Positions 6,279-12,554 of a stretch of 19,712 bases of DNA are shown here, piece by piece. Below the pieces are notes generated by a model, which saw only the letters and a list, made by a program, of their open reading frames with translations, made no database searches and was not told the DNA's origin. This stretch comes from an uncultured archaeon (lineage in GTDB: Archaea > Nanobdellota > Nanobdellia > Woesearchaeales > ARS49), in NCBI GenBank assembly GCA_902385765.1, contig CABMGU010000007.1, forward strand, positions 1 to 19,712, in the 5' to 3' direction. The position numbers and the translations under genes are program-made. Position 1 is the first letter of the stretch; every line of letters starts with the position of its first letter.

Positions 6279-7295
6279 TTGGATTCGCTTGGAGTACTAA
6301 AAGTATACACGGGACAAGGATTTGCATCCCCTGGAATGGGGATGGACGTTCTCGCACAATACGAAGAAGTAAGAAAACTATACAGGACAGCAAGGGAAAT
6401 CACAGGAATCGACATAGAAAGACTGTGCAGGGAAGGAAGCCCTGAACAACAACGAAACACCCGCAACCAGCAGGCAATGGTTTACCTGAACATTGCAGCA
6501 CTGGTCCTGCGAACAGAAGGACTGCTATTTGACAGAAACGAAATATGGCGCTGCCCTGAATTCGAAGAAACCAGAGACCAAAGAAAAACAGTCTACCTCG
6601 GATTCTCACTTGGAGAAATACTCGCACTGCTGGCAGCAAAAAGATTCTCATTTGTTGACGGACTCAAAATCATAAAGACGAGAAGCGAACTAATGGCAAG
6701 AGAAGGAAAAGGAGCGCTTGCCAGCGTGCTGGGAGGAAAAGAAAAAGAAGTTGTAAAAGCAATACATGACAAAATGGGAGTATACTGGGCAATAAGCAAA
6801 AGCGATGACAATACCTCAATAGGAGGAGACACAAGAGAATTGCTGCTATCTTTCTGCGAAGAATTACGGGCGCAAGGAAAGATAAGAAAAATAATTCCCA
6901 CAGACGGAACATCAGCGGCATTCCACACGCCATTATTTGAGCAGGAAGGATATGAACTGCGCGAATATTTGCGAACACAGTCAGGCATGTTCCGGCCTTC
7001 AGATGGAGTAGTGATATCAAACCTTGATGCAAGACCATACCCGGGCAGTGTCGAAGACACAATAAACACGATGAGTGGGCAAATACATCAAACAGCGCTT
7101 TTCAGATATTCAGTCAAATCAGTAGAAGAACGGATAGAAGAAGTACAAGTCATAGGGCCGGGAGCAGAAATTATGGCAAAAATAGTCAAAGCAAACATTC
7201 CAGGAATGCCGGTAACAACAATAGAAACAGCAGCGTCGCTGAATTCTTACTGGGACGGCAAAATGCGAAGACTGCCTTCGCTCAGCCAGCACTGA
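6279..7295 (+). CDS. FabD-like acyltransferase (malonyl-CoA:ACP transacylase family)
   Basis: Family members move a malonyl or other acyl group from CoA to an acyl carrier protein through a Ser-His pair. Numbering is from a TTG at 6255. The protein shows the entry motif YTGQGFASPGMGMD at 18-31 (family FPGQGSQ...GMG), the nucleophile elbow GFSLGE at 116-121 (Ser118), the carboxylate-binding Arg in KTRSELMA (R143), the catalytic His in AAFHTPL (H224), and the C-terminal ISNLDARPYPG and IGPGAEI. No ATG start exists: the frame opens with TTG at 6255 or 6279. I prefer 6279, which leaves ten residues before the core as in typical FabD and suits the TATA near 6240. No carrier protein, ketosynthase or reductase lies nearby, so the substrate is unclear. 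Archaea generally lack type II fatty-acid synthesis. Confidence 0.8.
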   Translation: MDSLGVLKVYTGQGFASPGMGMDVLAQYEEVRKLYRTAREITGIDIERLCREGSPEQQRNTRNQQAMVYLNIAALVLRTEGLLFDRNEIWRCPEFEETRDQRKTVYLGFSLGEILALLAAKRFSFVDGLKIIKTRSELMAREGKGALASVLGGKEKEVVKAIHDKMGVYWAISKSDDNTSIGGDTRELLLSFCEELRAQGKIRKIIPTDGTSAAFHTPLFEQEGYELREYLRTQSGMFRPSDGVVISNLDARPYPGSVEDTINTMSGQIHQTALFRYSVKSVEERIEEVQVIGPGAEIMAKIVKANIPGMPVTTIETAASLNSYWDGKMRRLPSLSQH

Positions 7296-7788
7296 AAATA
7301 TTCTTCGGCAACAATAAAGTAACAGAAGCCTGCTTGTCAAACAATTCAATCCTCAGAATTTTCTGCGGATGCTCAAGGTCAACCTTGCCCTTAAGCCAAG
7401 GAACAATTGCCTCTATAATTTGCTCGTGATGCAAATCACTCTTGTGATTTATGACTTCAATAGCGTAAACATCATCACGCAAAAACATATCCTTGACTTC
7501 CTCTTTAACAGTCTTAACAATCACATCAACAGTCGCATCACACCAGTAATCAGCAGGAACCCATTTCAAAGTAGCGCTTAACACATTAGGATCAGAAACA
7601 TATCTTTCCCTCAAATCCTCAATCAGATTACGGGCATCCAGCTTTGTTTTCACTCCTATAATGCCGGGAACCATAAGTTCCATCTCTTCCTTCTGGTCGC
7701 CGAACTTCACAAGAAGATTATGGATTTCGGCCTTGCCGGAAAAATAGCCAGCGTTAGGATTGTAAGAGACTAACAAGTTAGGTTCCAT
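7282..7788 (-). CDS. THUMP-domain RNA-binding protein, Tan1/THUMPD1-like
   Basis: The 168-residue protein starts NLLVSYNP at 4-11 and has an alpha/beta region followed by a THUMP-like domain at about 85-160. Recognisable elements are LKWVPADYWCDATVDVIVKT (the 'hPvd...' strand-helix), the region around INHKSDLHHEQI, then GKVDLEHPQKILRIEL at 134-149, the classical VDLxNPxxxxxvE motif of THUMP proteins. In Tan1/THUMPD1 this domain presents tRNA to the acetyltransferase that forms N4-acetylcytidine. A role as tRNA-modification partner is therefore likely but inferred. It is the last gene of a minus-strand run starting at 9208. Its 3' end overlaps that of the FabD-like gene by 14 bp. Confidence 0.7.
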   Translation of the reverse strand: MEPNLLVSYNPNAGYFSGKAEIHNLLVKFGDQKEEMELMVPGIIGVKTKLDARNLIEDLRERYVSDPNVLSATLKWVPADYWCDATVDVIVKTVKEEVKDMFLRDDVYAIEVINHKSDLHHEQIIEAIVPWLKGKVDLEHPQKILRIELFDKQASVTLLLPKNIFSAG

Positions 7789-7821
7789 GATTCTGAAAAA
7801 CTTGCACGGCTTCTTAAATCT

Positions 7822-8235
7822 TTACACTGGAAGACCGGAATGCACTCTTTCACTGCCGGCAAGCTGATGCAGGTATTTTAACAAACCACTGAAAGACCTG
7901 CAGGGCATAGTGAAAATGATTTTCCTGAAACCAGTGTTCACTTTCACGCCTCTTTGCTGAAGGAAAGATTTCAATTTCATAAACTTTGAATTGCTGTTGC
8001 GGTCGCCATCAAACAATAAGATAACCGGCTTTTCAGTCCAGACAACCAAGTCAACAAAATCTACCATCGGCTCCATAACATACAAAACATTCTTGCACTT
8101 CAAAGAACGCATAAAATCACGGTCCTTCTTGTGCTGGCAGACTATTAAAAATTTCTTGCTTGCTTTCCTGACGTGGTCCATCCAGTGAACTAACTTGTCA
8201 ATATCACCAACCTTAGAAGTTAACATGCGCGGCAT
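7822..8235 (-). CDS. Small Toprim-like domain protein
   Basis: The 137-residue protein resembles the small archaeal stand-alone Toprim proteins (UPF0292-like). VILLFDGDRN at 71-80 matches the Toprim DxD loop (D76, D78). It is followed by KLKSFLQQRGVKVNTGFRKIIF, very like the family's 'LKxLLeerGvkVdtxFRkxL'. The first Toprim motif is altered: FLIVCQHKKD (29-38) has Gln where the metal- or acid-catalysis Glu is expected. It may thus be a binding rather than a catalytic protein. The ATG at 8235 is chosen because AGAGGTG lies about 8 bases before it; an in-frame GTG at 8244 falls inside that ribosome binding site. It lies in the minus-strand run with THUMP and cupredoxin genes. Confidence 0.6.
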   Translation of the reverse strand: MPRMLTSKVGDIDKLVHWMDHVRKASKKFLIVCQHKKDRDFMRSLKCKNVLYVMEPMVDFVDLVVWTEKPVILLFDGDRNSNSKFMKLKSFLQQRGVKVNTGFRKIIFTMPCRSFSGLLKYLHQLAGSERVHSGLPV

Positions 8236-8274
8236 AAGGAACACCTCTCTTGAAATTTATTATTGAATTGCTGT

Positions 8275-8643
8275 TTATAAGTGTTTTGCCAAACGGGACA
8301 AAATCTTCAGCGCAACAAAACTCGTGATGAACAAGAATATTGCATGCTCGGTCAGCACGATAACGTGGAACCACCAAGGATAACCATACAAGGCATACCG
8401 GATTTGCAAAAGACCAACTGTAAAGATTGTGATTAACGCTGCCTGCTTTGGAATGCTGACTTTCCTGAAAACAAGCGAAGCAACAAACGCGATAATGGTG
8501 CCGTAAATGATTTTGTTCCTAAAATACCACGAAGGCACAGCCAGCGCCTCAAAACTCGAATGAACAATCCAGTCAAAAAAAGTAAAAACAAGAACTGCTG
8601 CCAAGATACAAATAAAACGCAGGATAAAAGGCTTAAGTTTCAT
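8275..8643 (-). CDS. Integral membrane protein, about four helices, function unknown
   Basis: The 122-residue protein is mostly hydrophobic. Likely transmembrane helices are at about 7-26 (ILRFICILAAVLVFTFFDWI), 45-60 (IIYGTIIAFVASLVF), 66-85 (KQAALITIFTVGLL) and 92-115 (WWFHVIVLTEHAIFLFITSF). His, Trp and Tyr residues near the helix ends (H28, H94, H101) could bind a metal or cofactor, but this is speculation. It starts 2 bp after the stop of the cupredoxin gene, so the two are almost certainly co-transcribed and possibly partners. No family recognised. Confidence 0.7.
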   Translation of the reverse strand: MKLKPFILRFICILAAVLVFTFFDWIVHSSFEALAVPSWYFRNKIIYGTIIAFVASLVFRKVSIPKQAALITIFTVGLLQIRYALYGYPWWFHVIVLTEHAIFLFITSFVALKILSRLAKHL

Positions 8644-8645
8644 AG

Positions 8646-8954
8646 CTACTCCACAATAATAGTGCCTTTCATAGTAGGATGAATGGAACAGCCATACTCG
8701 AATGTCCCCTTCTCATCAAACTTCTTCGACCACGAGGCGCCCTTATCCAAATGACCGGAATCAAAACTCCTGCCGGTCACTGTGTGCGTCAAGGCATCCT
8801 TGTTCGTCCACGTGACAGTCGAGCCTTGGGCAATCTTCACCACTGCAGGCGAAAACGCAAAACCCGAAATGTCAACCTGAGCATCATCCTGAACTGTAAC
8901 CACCTGCTGCTGGGCGCAGGCAACCAAAAACAACAAAAGAATAACCGCTTTCAT
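8646..8954 (-). CDS. Cupredoxin (plastocyanin-like blue copper) lipoprotein
   Basis: A 102-residue secreted electron carrier or copper-binding protein. The signal peptide ends in a lipobox-like LVAC (Cys13), implying lipid anchoring outside the membrane. The fold follows the plastocyanin/halocyanin pattern: VDISGFAFSPAVVKIAQG at 27-44, VTWTNKDALTHTV at 47-59 giving ligand His57, and FEYGCSIHPTMKGTIIVE at 85-102 giving Cys89, His92 and Met95, the complete type 1 copper set. Its ATG overlaps the stop of the upstream membrane-protein gene (ATGA) and the next gene follows by 2 bp, so it sits inside a tight cluster. Redox partners are not evident in the window. Confidence 0.9.
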   Translation of the reverse strand: MKAVILLLFLVACAQQQVVTVQDDAQVDISGFAFSPAVVKIAQGSTVTWTNKDALTHTVTGRSFDSGHLDKGASWSKKFDEKGTFEYGCSIHPTMKGTIIVE

Positions 8955-9208
8955 TTTGCCTTCAAGCCAACCAGAATAATTCCGACCAGCAAGAACACCT
9001 CTGCCAAGACGTGAGAGAACAGCATGTTAAACACGTACAAATGATACAGCAAGTAAGCAAGCTCTGCCAGGACGTACAAGCCAAACAGGGCAAACAAAGG
9101 CCTACCCTTGAACTTCAAAGCAAAATAACCGCCAATCAACATAGCAACAACGTGCACAACAATAAAAACAGAATTCGGAATCTGCGCAACAAAACCGCCA
9201 TAAACCAT
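8951..9208 (-). CDS. Small membrane protein upstream of cupredoxin, function unknown
   Basis: The 85-residue protein has about three hydrophobic helices (about 8-27, 34-50 and 58-82) with a His/Tyr-rich middle (LLYHLYVFNMLFSHVL). I chose the ATG at 9208 because a near-perfect Shine-Dalgarno AAAGGAGG lies 8 bases upstream of it; the in-frame ATG at 9214 is only 2 bases from that motif. It is the first gene of the minus-strand cluster and overlaps cupredoxin by 4 bp. It is probably functionally tied to the cupredoxin, for example as a membrane anchor or redox partner (inference). Confidence 0.65.
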   Translation of the reverse strand: MVYGGFVAQIPNSVFIVVHVVAMLIGGYFALKFKGRPLFALFGLYVLAELAYLLYHLYVFNMLFSHVLAEVFLLVGIILVGLKAK

Positions 9209-9310
9209 ACACATCGCCTCCTTTAAGGGGATTAATACTGAGGATTTTATTAATTTATCCTTAGTTATTTTCCATATTATAAATATCGAATTTTGCTATA
9301 CAAACCGAAA
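9209..9310. promoter_or_regulatory. Divergent intergenic region: promoter and strong RBS of the cupredoxin cluster
   Basis: AT-rich sequence at about 9240-9260 (TAATAAAATCC on the minus strand) is the likely promoter of the minus-strand cluster. AAAGGAGG at about 9217-9224 is the strongest Shine-Dalgarno sequence seen in the window, unlike the many leaderless genes. Confidence 0.5.
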
Positions 9311-9320
9311 ACCTTATAAA
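9311..9320 (+). promoter_or_regulatory. TATA box of the DEAD-box helicase leader
   Basis: ACCTTATAAA places transcription initiation at about 9338-9346, directly at the base of the structured leader, giving an untranslated region of about 120 bases where most genes here appear leaderless. Confidence 0.55.
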
Positions 9321-9345
9321 CAAACACGAACTATTAACTACTGCA

Positions 9346-9451
9346 CAGATAGAAAGGTAGGGCAGGCAAAGACCTGCTATGGTAGAAACTCGTTCTAAGA
9401 ACGAACCGGTTTCGCTGGTGCTATCTTTCATCTGCGGAACCAAATAGGTTC
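9346..9451 (+). ncRNA. Structured 5' leader RNA of the DEAD-box helicase gene
   Basis: The leader folds into a long closing stem enclosing three hairpins. P1 pairs 9346-9360 with 9421-9434 (14 pairs including one G-U, one bulged A at 9351). Inside are hairpin A (9362-9366/9373-9377, loop CAAAGA), hairpin B (9390-9395/9399-9404, TCGTTC/GAACGA) and hairpin C (9405-9409/9415-9419, stacked directly on B). A separate hairpin D (9437-9441/9447-9451, GAACC/GGTTC) ends immediately before the GGAG ribosome binding site at 9452-9455, which is 7 bases from the ATG. Loop A (AAAGA, 9368-9372) could pair alternatively with TCTTT (9424-9428) of P1. A regulatory leader (thermosensor, riboswitch or helicase autoregulation) is inferred. 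I recognise no named riboswitch. Confidence 0.65.
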
Positions 9452-9462
9452 GGAGAAATAAA

Positions 9463-10707
9463 ATGAAATTCAGTGAATTAAAACTAAAGCCAGAGCTATT
9501 AACAGCCCTGCAGAAATTAAAGCTAGAAACACCAACAGAAGTACAGGAAAAATCAATACCAATACTTCTATCAGGCAAAGACTTAGCTGTAAGAAGCAAG
9601 ACAGGAAGCGGAAAAACATTCGCATTCTTACTGCCAATCATACAGAATCTTATGCCGGACAATAAGTTACAAGCAATAATACTTGCGCCAACAAGAGAAC
9701 TGGCACAGCAGACAGACAAGGAAGCAAGAAAACTTGCTCCACAGGTTAAAACAGTACTGCTCTACGGAGGAGTAAGCATAAACCCCCAGATAGACCAGCT
9801 CGACAGAGGAGCACAAATAGCAGTAGCAACGCCGGGAAGAATGCTCGACCACATAGCACGAAGAACAATAGACCTCTCAAACGTCAGATTCGTGGTCCTT
9901 GACGAAGCAGACAGAATGCTCGACATGGGATTCATCGACGATGTAGAAAAAATACTCCGCGGAACACCAAAAAACAGGCAGACAATGCTGTTCTCAGCAA
10001 CAATGCCAGACCAGATTGTACGCATACTGGACCGCTACATGAGAACTCCAGAGACCTTAATGCTCCAACAGGACGAATTCACAGTCAAAAAAATCAGGCT
10101 AAGAGTATACGGAGTAGACAGAAAACTAAAACTCGACTTGCTCGAGAAAATACTCCGCGACAAGGAAGTCAAAAAAGTAATGATATTCTGCAACACGAAA
10201 GACTGGGCAGAAAGACTCGGCAATATCCTCTGGAAAAAACGCTTCAAAACAACAAGCATCCACTCAGGACTCAGCCAGAACAAAAGAAACAGAGTCATAC
10301 AGGACTTCAACGCAGGAAAATATGACATTCTCGTAGCAACAGACGTTGCATCAAGAGGACTCCACATCGAGAACGTGTCACACGTCATAAACTATGACAT
10401 TCCCCGCAATCCAAAAGACTACATTCACCGAATAGGAAGAACTGGAAGAGCGGGAAAAGAAGGAGACGCCATAACGCTCGTCACACAAATAGACGAATGC
10501 CTGTTAAGAGCAGTCGAAGCTGAAATCAAGATGTTCCTTGAAGTGCAGTACATAACTCCAGAAGGCAAAATAATGACTCCAAAAAGGGACAGAAGCCACC
10601 TGGAAACACCTGAACACACGCCACATCCTGGAGAAGAAATCAGCATACACGCTCACCCGGACCAAGCGCGCACAGAATCAACAGGAGACGACTGGGGACT
10701 GGATTAG
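9463..10707 (+). CDS. DEAD-box ATP-dependent RNA helicase
   Basis: Unwinds RNA duplexes or remodels RNA-protein complexes using ATP. The 414-residue protein holds all superfamily 2 DEAD-box motifs: Q motif with TPTEVQ at 23-28, Walker A SKTGSGKT at 45-52, APTREL at 75-80, GG near 102, ATPGR at 122-126, DEAD at 147-150, SAT at 178-180, IFCNTK at 241-246, ATDVASRGLHI at 292-302 and HRIGRTGRAG at 322-331. A short acidic, His-rich tail (380-414) ends GDDWGLD. It is close to the minimal helicase core. A structured leader of about 120 bases precedes it, suggesting post-transcriptional control. Cold-induced DEAD-box genes with long leaders are known in archaea (deaD of Methanococcoides). The last eight codons are duplicated 700 bp downstream, flanking a toxin-antitoxin cassette. 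Confidence 0.95.
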   Translation: MKFSELKLKPELLTALQKLKLETPTEVQEKSIPILLSGKDLAVRSKTGSGKTFAFLLPIIQNLMPDNKLQAIILAPTRELAQQTDKEARKLAPQVKTVLLYGGVSINPQIDQLDRGAQIAVATPGRMLDHIARRTIDLSNVRFVVLDEADRMLDMGFIDDVEKILRGTPKNRQTMLFSATMPDQIVRILDRYMRTPETLMLQQDEFTVKKIRLRVYGVDRKLKLDLLEKILRDKEVKKVMIFCNTKDWAERLGNILWKKRFKTTSIHSGLSQNKRNRVIQDFNAGKYDILVATDVASRGLHIENVSHVINYDIPRNPKDYIHRIGRTGRAGKEGDAITLVTQIDECLLRAVEAEIKMFLEVQYITPEGKIMTPKRDRSHLETPEHTPHPGEEISIHAHPDQARTESTGDDWGLD

Positions 10708-10714
10708 TAAGTCT
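10684..10714. repeat. Left copy of the direct repeat flanking the VapBC cassette
   Basis: This 31-bp segment covers the last codons and stop of the helicase gene. It matches 11384-11414 at 28 of 31 positions, including 20 consecutive identical bases (10687-10706). The two copies are exactly 700 bp apart. Confidence 0.8.
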
Positions 10715-11096
10715 CAACCTTAAGCCCAGAAACACGCGAAAAGTGCTTAACATTTCTGGTGAGAACCGGCTCCTGATGCTGAAGCGCAATGCCTGCAATC
10801 ATAGCATCAACAGAGCCTATCGATTCACCGCGCCTTGCAAGCTCGCCGTGAATACGGCCGGCACGCTCTGCACTTGAATCGTCAAGAGCCCAGCGGGGCT
10901 GCTGGTGAATCACGCGATGAATCTTCTCAAGCTCAGCAACAGGCTTGGTTGATTGTGCCAGACCAGTAAAAAGCTCAAAAATACTAGGCGTCGTAATAGT
11001 CAAAGGAGTGTTCTTGTGAATGAGGGCGCTTAATTTCTCAACAGCAGAAGGCTGGCGCTCCATAAGGTCGATAAGAACATCTGTATCAAGAATCAT
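10704..11096 (-). CDS. vapC: VapC-type PIN-domain toxin ribonuclease
   Basis: The 130-residue PIN protein is expected to cleave RNA (tRNA or rRNA in characterised VapCs) when freed from its antitoxin. Acidic active-site residues are visible: D4 in ILDTD, E41 in IFELFTG and D97 in GSVDAMIAG, plus the C-terminal LTRNVKHFSRVSGLKVETY typical of VapC, where N115 replaces the frequent Asp. Its ATG overlaps the antitoxin stop by 4 bp. The gene ends inside the left direct repeat, convergent with and overlapping the helicase stop. Its codon use has more G/C and more CGC/GCG than the neighbours, which fits recent acquisition. Confidence 0.9.
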   Translation of the reverse strand: MILDTDVLIDLMERQPSAVEKLSALIHKNTPLTITTPSIFELFTGLAQSTKPVAELEKIHRVIHQQPRWALDDSSAERAGRIHGELARRGESIGSVDAMIAGIALQHQEPVLTRNVKHFSRVSGLKVETY

Positions 11097-11326
11097 GCCA
11101 ACCTGCGCGCAACGCGCTCCACGCGTTTATCAATCTCCCTACGCGATTTTCTGACCGCTTTTCTCAATTCTGATGCTTCTGTCCTGCTCAAGATGCCTGC
11201 AAGCTCCAAAAGCGAGCTCTTTCCAGAAAGACGCCTCACAACATCACTGAAACTCTCGCCAGGCTCCTTCAGAGTGGCAAGACTGGTATACGCATCCTCA
11301 GTAATGGTGATGGTTTTAACGCTCAT
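11093..11326 (-). CDS. vapB: VapB-type antitoxin (DUF217-like)
   Basis: The 77-residue protein begins MSVKTITITEDAY, a beta-strand followed by ESFSDVVRRL, the usual ribbon-helix-helix/DUF217-type DNA-binding start of archaeal VapB antitoxins. A basic helical C-terminus (SELRKAVRKSRREIDKRVERVARRLA in sense) would wrap the toxin. I chose the ATG at 11326, not the GTG at 11344, because a TATA centred near 11353 is 27 bp from it and the sequence between is a perfect palindromic operator. It is translationally coupled to vapC through ATGA. Confidence 0.85.
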   Translation of the reverse strand: MSVKTITITEDAYTSLATLKEPGESFSDVVRRLSGKSSLLELAGILSRTEASELRKAVRKSRREIDKRVERVARRLA

Positions 11327-11346
11327 AAGTGCACGTAAGTGCACTT
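11327..11346. promoter_or_regulatory. Perfect palindromic operator of vapBC
   Basis: AAGTGCAC-GTAA-GTGCACTT is an 8-bp perfect inverted repeat with a 4-bp spacer, ending next to the vapB ATG and touching the TATA box. A VapB or VapBC complex bound here would block transcription start, the usual autoregulation of such modules. Confidence 0.7.
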
Positions 11347-11358
11347 AGTATAAAAAGG
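11347..11358 (-). promoter_or_regulatory. TATA box of vapBC
   Basis: On the minus strand CCTTTTTATACT is centred about 27 bp before the vapB ATG, giving a leaderless transcript with the operator between box and start. Confidence 0.6.
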
Positions 11359-11383
11359 TTTTGATTTCATATATGGATTCATC

Positions 11384-11414
11384 GGGGACGACTGGGGACT
11401 GGATTAAGAAGTCT
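11384..11414. repeat. Right copy of the direct repeat flanking the VapBC cassette
   Basis: The copy retains the helicase C-terminus in frame (Gly-Asp-Asp-Trp-Gly-Leu-Asp-stop, with TAA instead of TAG). It also contains the stop codon of the minus-strand gene at 11404, so it probably marks the original helicase/neighbour junction. Confidence 0.8.
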
Positions 11415-11937
11415 TAGGCACAAGAGTTTCCACTTCGCGGTTTTGCCTATAGACATTATCGCACCAAATCCTGTTAAAGGTTCCAGTGTCAGCCAAAAAC
11501 AAGAATTCGCTTGAAGGAGGATTTCTAATTAAATCAATAAGATATCCGGAATATTGTGGGTGAATCAATCCCGGCCCATCATCTTCTTCCCACTTATACA
11601 CGCATCCTGCGAAATAAGTAACTCCATTTTCCGTCAACCAGCGGTCAGAGCCGGATAAAGGCTCATCTGAATAAACATAGTCGTGCTCTGAATAAACGCG
11701 GCCCCTTTCATCCCTGGCAGCGTTCAAACACCTCCTAAGAATCTCGCTCCTCATAGAACGATCCTGCGGAGCCGGAAATCTTGAAAGCAAATCCAAAGCA
11801 ATCTCGGTAACTTTCTTATCGGCCATACCGAAAAACCTGCCAAGAATCTCCTTCCTATGCTGAACTTCTCCAGGTCCTGAATGCCTGGACAATACTTTCA
11901 GCGCAAGACCACAAAGACGCTCGTTTTCCCCTGCCAT
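11404..11937 (-). CDS. Unknown protein with N-terminal helical repeats
   Basis: The 177-residue protein shows two imperfect repeats of about 36 residues at about 11-46 and 47-82 (ALKVLSRH... and ALDLLSRFPAPQ..., each followed by R-x-EIL-x-R), suggesting a HEAT-like or related alpha-solenoid. The second half is different, rich in aromatic and acidic residues (SEHDYVYSDEP, CVYKWEEDDGPG, FNRIWCDNVYRQN), with no recognised motif. GAGGG six bases before the ATG is a fair ribosome binding site. There is no signal peptide, so it is probably cytoplasmic. It lies between two toxin-antitoxin modules in an accessory region; its role is unknown. Confidence 0.6.
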   Translation of the reverse strand: MAGENERLCGLALKVLSRHSGPGEVQHRKEILGRFFGMADKKVTEIALDLLSRFPAPQDRSMRSEILRRCLNAARDERGRVYSEHDYVYSDEPLSGSDRWLTENGVTYFAGCVYKWEEDDGPGLIHPQYSGYLIDLIRNPPSSEFLFLADTGTFNRIWCDNVYRQNREVETLVPKTS

Positions 11938-12008
11938 TTTTCCCTCAAGAAAATAGCGAATTTATAATTATTACTATTCCGGAGAAATAATATAAAACAA
12001 AACGAAAG

Positions 12009-12058
12009 CTTTATATATCTATGACGAGCTATAGTTGGCTATGGCTACTACAATTCAG
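12009..12058 (+). promoter_or_regulatory. Promoter and possible operator of the RelBE-type module
   Basis: CTTTATATATC is centred about 27 bp before the ATG at 12041. CTATAG-TTGG-CTATGG (about 12029-12044) is an imperfect inverted repeat across the start that could bind the antitoxin. Confidence 0.45.
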
Positions 12059-12259
12059 ATAAGCGAAGAACTTCAAACCGAGTTGAACAAGAAAAAACTG
12101 TTCGGCAGGGAAACGTATGAAGAAGTAATCAAAGACCTGATGGAAGACTCAATGGAGCTCAGCGATGAAACGAAGCTGGAAATAGAAAAATCCCGCGCTG
12201 AGATAAAAGCAGGAAAATACAAGACGCTTTCTCAAGCAAAAAAAGAGCTGGGATTGTAA
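12041..12259 (+). CDS. RelB/VapB-like antitoxin
   Basis: The 72-residue acidic protein starts with ATTIQISEELQTELNKKKLFGRETYEEVIKDLM in essence: a short strand and two helices of a ribbon-helix-helix DNA-binding domain. The C-terminal half (ETKLEIEKSRAEIKAGKYKTLSQAKKELGL in parts) is an amphipathic tail typical of antitoxins that wrap RelE-type toxins. The ATG at 12041 is preferred to the TTG at 12035 because of the TATA spacing. The next gene starts directly after its stop, as in classical toxin-antitoxin operons. Confidence 0.8.
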   Translation: MATTIQISEELQTELNKKKLFGRETYEEVIKDLMEDSMELSDETKLEIEKSRAEIKAGKYKTLSQAKKELGL

Positions 12260-12502
12260 ATGTATGAAATTATAATCTCGGAAACAGCATTCAAACAACT
12301 GCAAAAAATCGAGAAAAACATCCAGGAAAGAATTATAAGCGCCCTGGAAAGAATCAGAATAAGACCTGAAGCATTTGTCACAAAACTCGTAGATGAACCG
12401 GCATACAAGTTCAGGATTGGCGATTACAGGGCAATATTGGAGATTGACAATAATCAAATTCGCATACTAAAAATCGGCCACAGAAAGAACACACATACTT
12501 GA
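12260..12502 (+). CDS. RelE/ParE-family toxin
   Basis: The 80-residue protein fits the short RelE fold: YEIIISETAFKQLQKIEKNIQERII at the start (strand plus two helices), a loop with EAFVTKLVDEPAYKFRIGDYRAILEID and the final strand IRILKIGHRKNTH. Arg/His/Lys in GDYRAI (R55) and GHRKN (H74, R75) occupy positions used by RelE-type ribonucleases acting on ribosome-bound mRNA; whether this one does so or acts on gyrase like ParE is not decidable here. It is joined to the antitoxin without a gap. Confidence 0.85.
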   Translation: MYEIIISETAFKQLQKIEKNIQERIISALERIRIRPEAFVTKLVDEPAYKFRIGDYRAILEIDNNQIRILKIGHRKNTHT

Positions 12503-12554
12503 TTGTTACTTTTCAGTAGTGAATATGGAAAGATTTATAAGGTAGTCTAAGCTT

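Noticed and set aside
9209..9214. ATG at 9214 as start of the small membrane protein
   Set aside because: The Shine-Dalgarno AAAGGAGG is only 2 bases upstream of it but 8 bases from the in-frame ATG at 9208.
11327..11344. GTG at 11344 as start of the vapB antitoxin
   Set aside because: It lies inside the operator palindrome and too near the TATA box; the ATG at 11326 fits a leaderless start and the family N-terminus.
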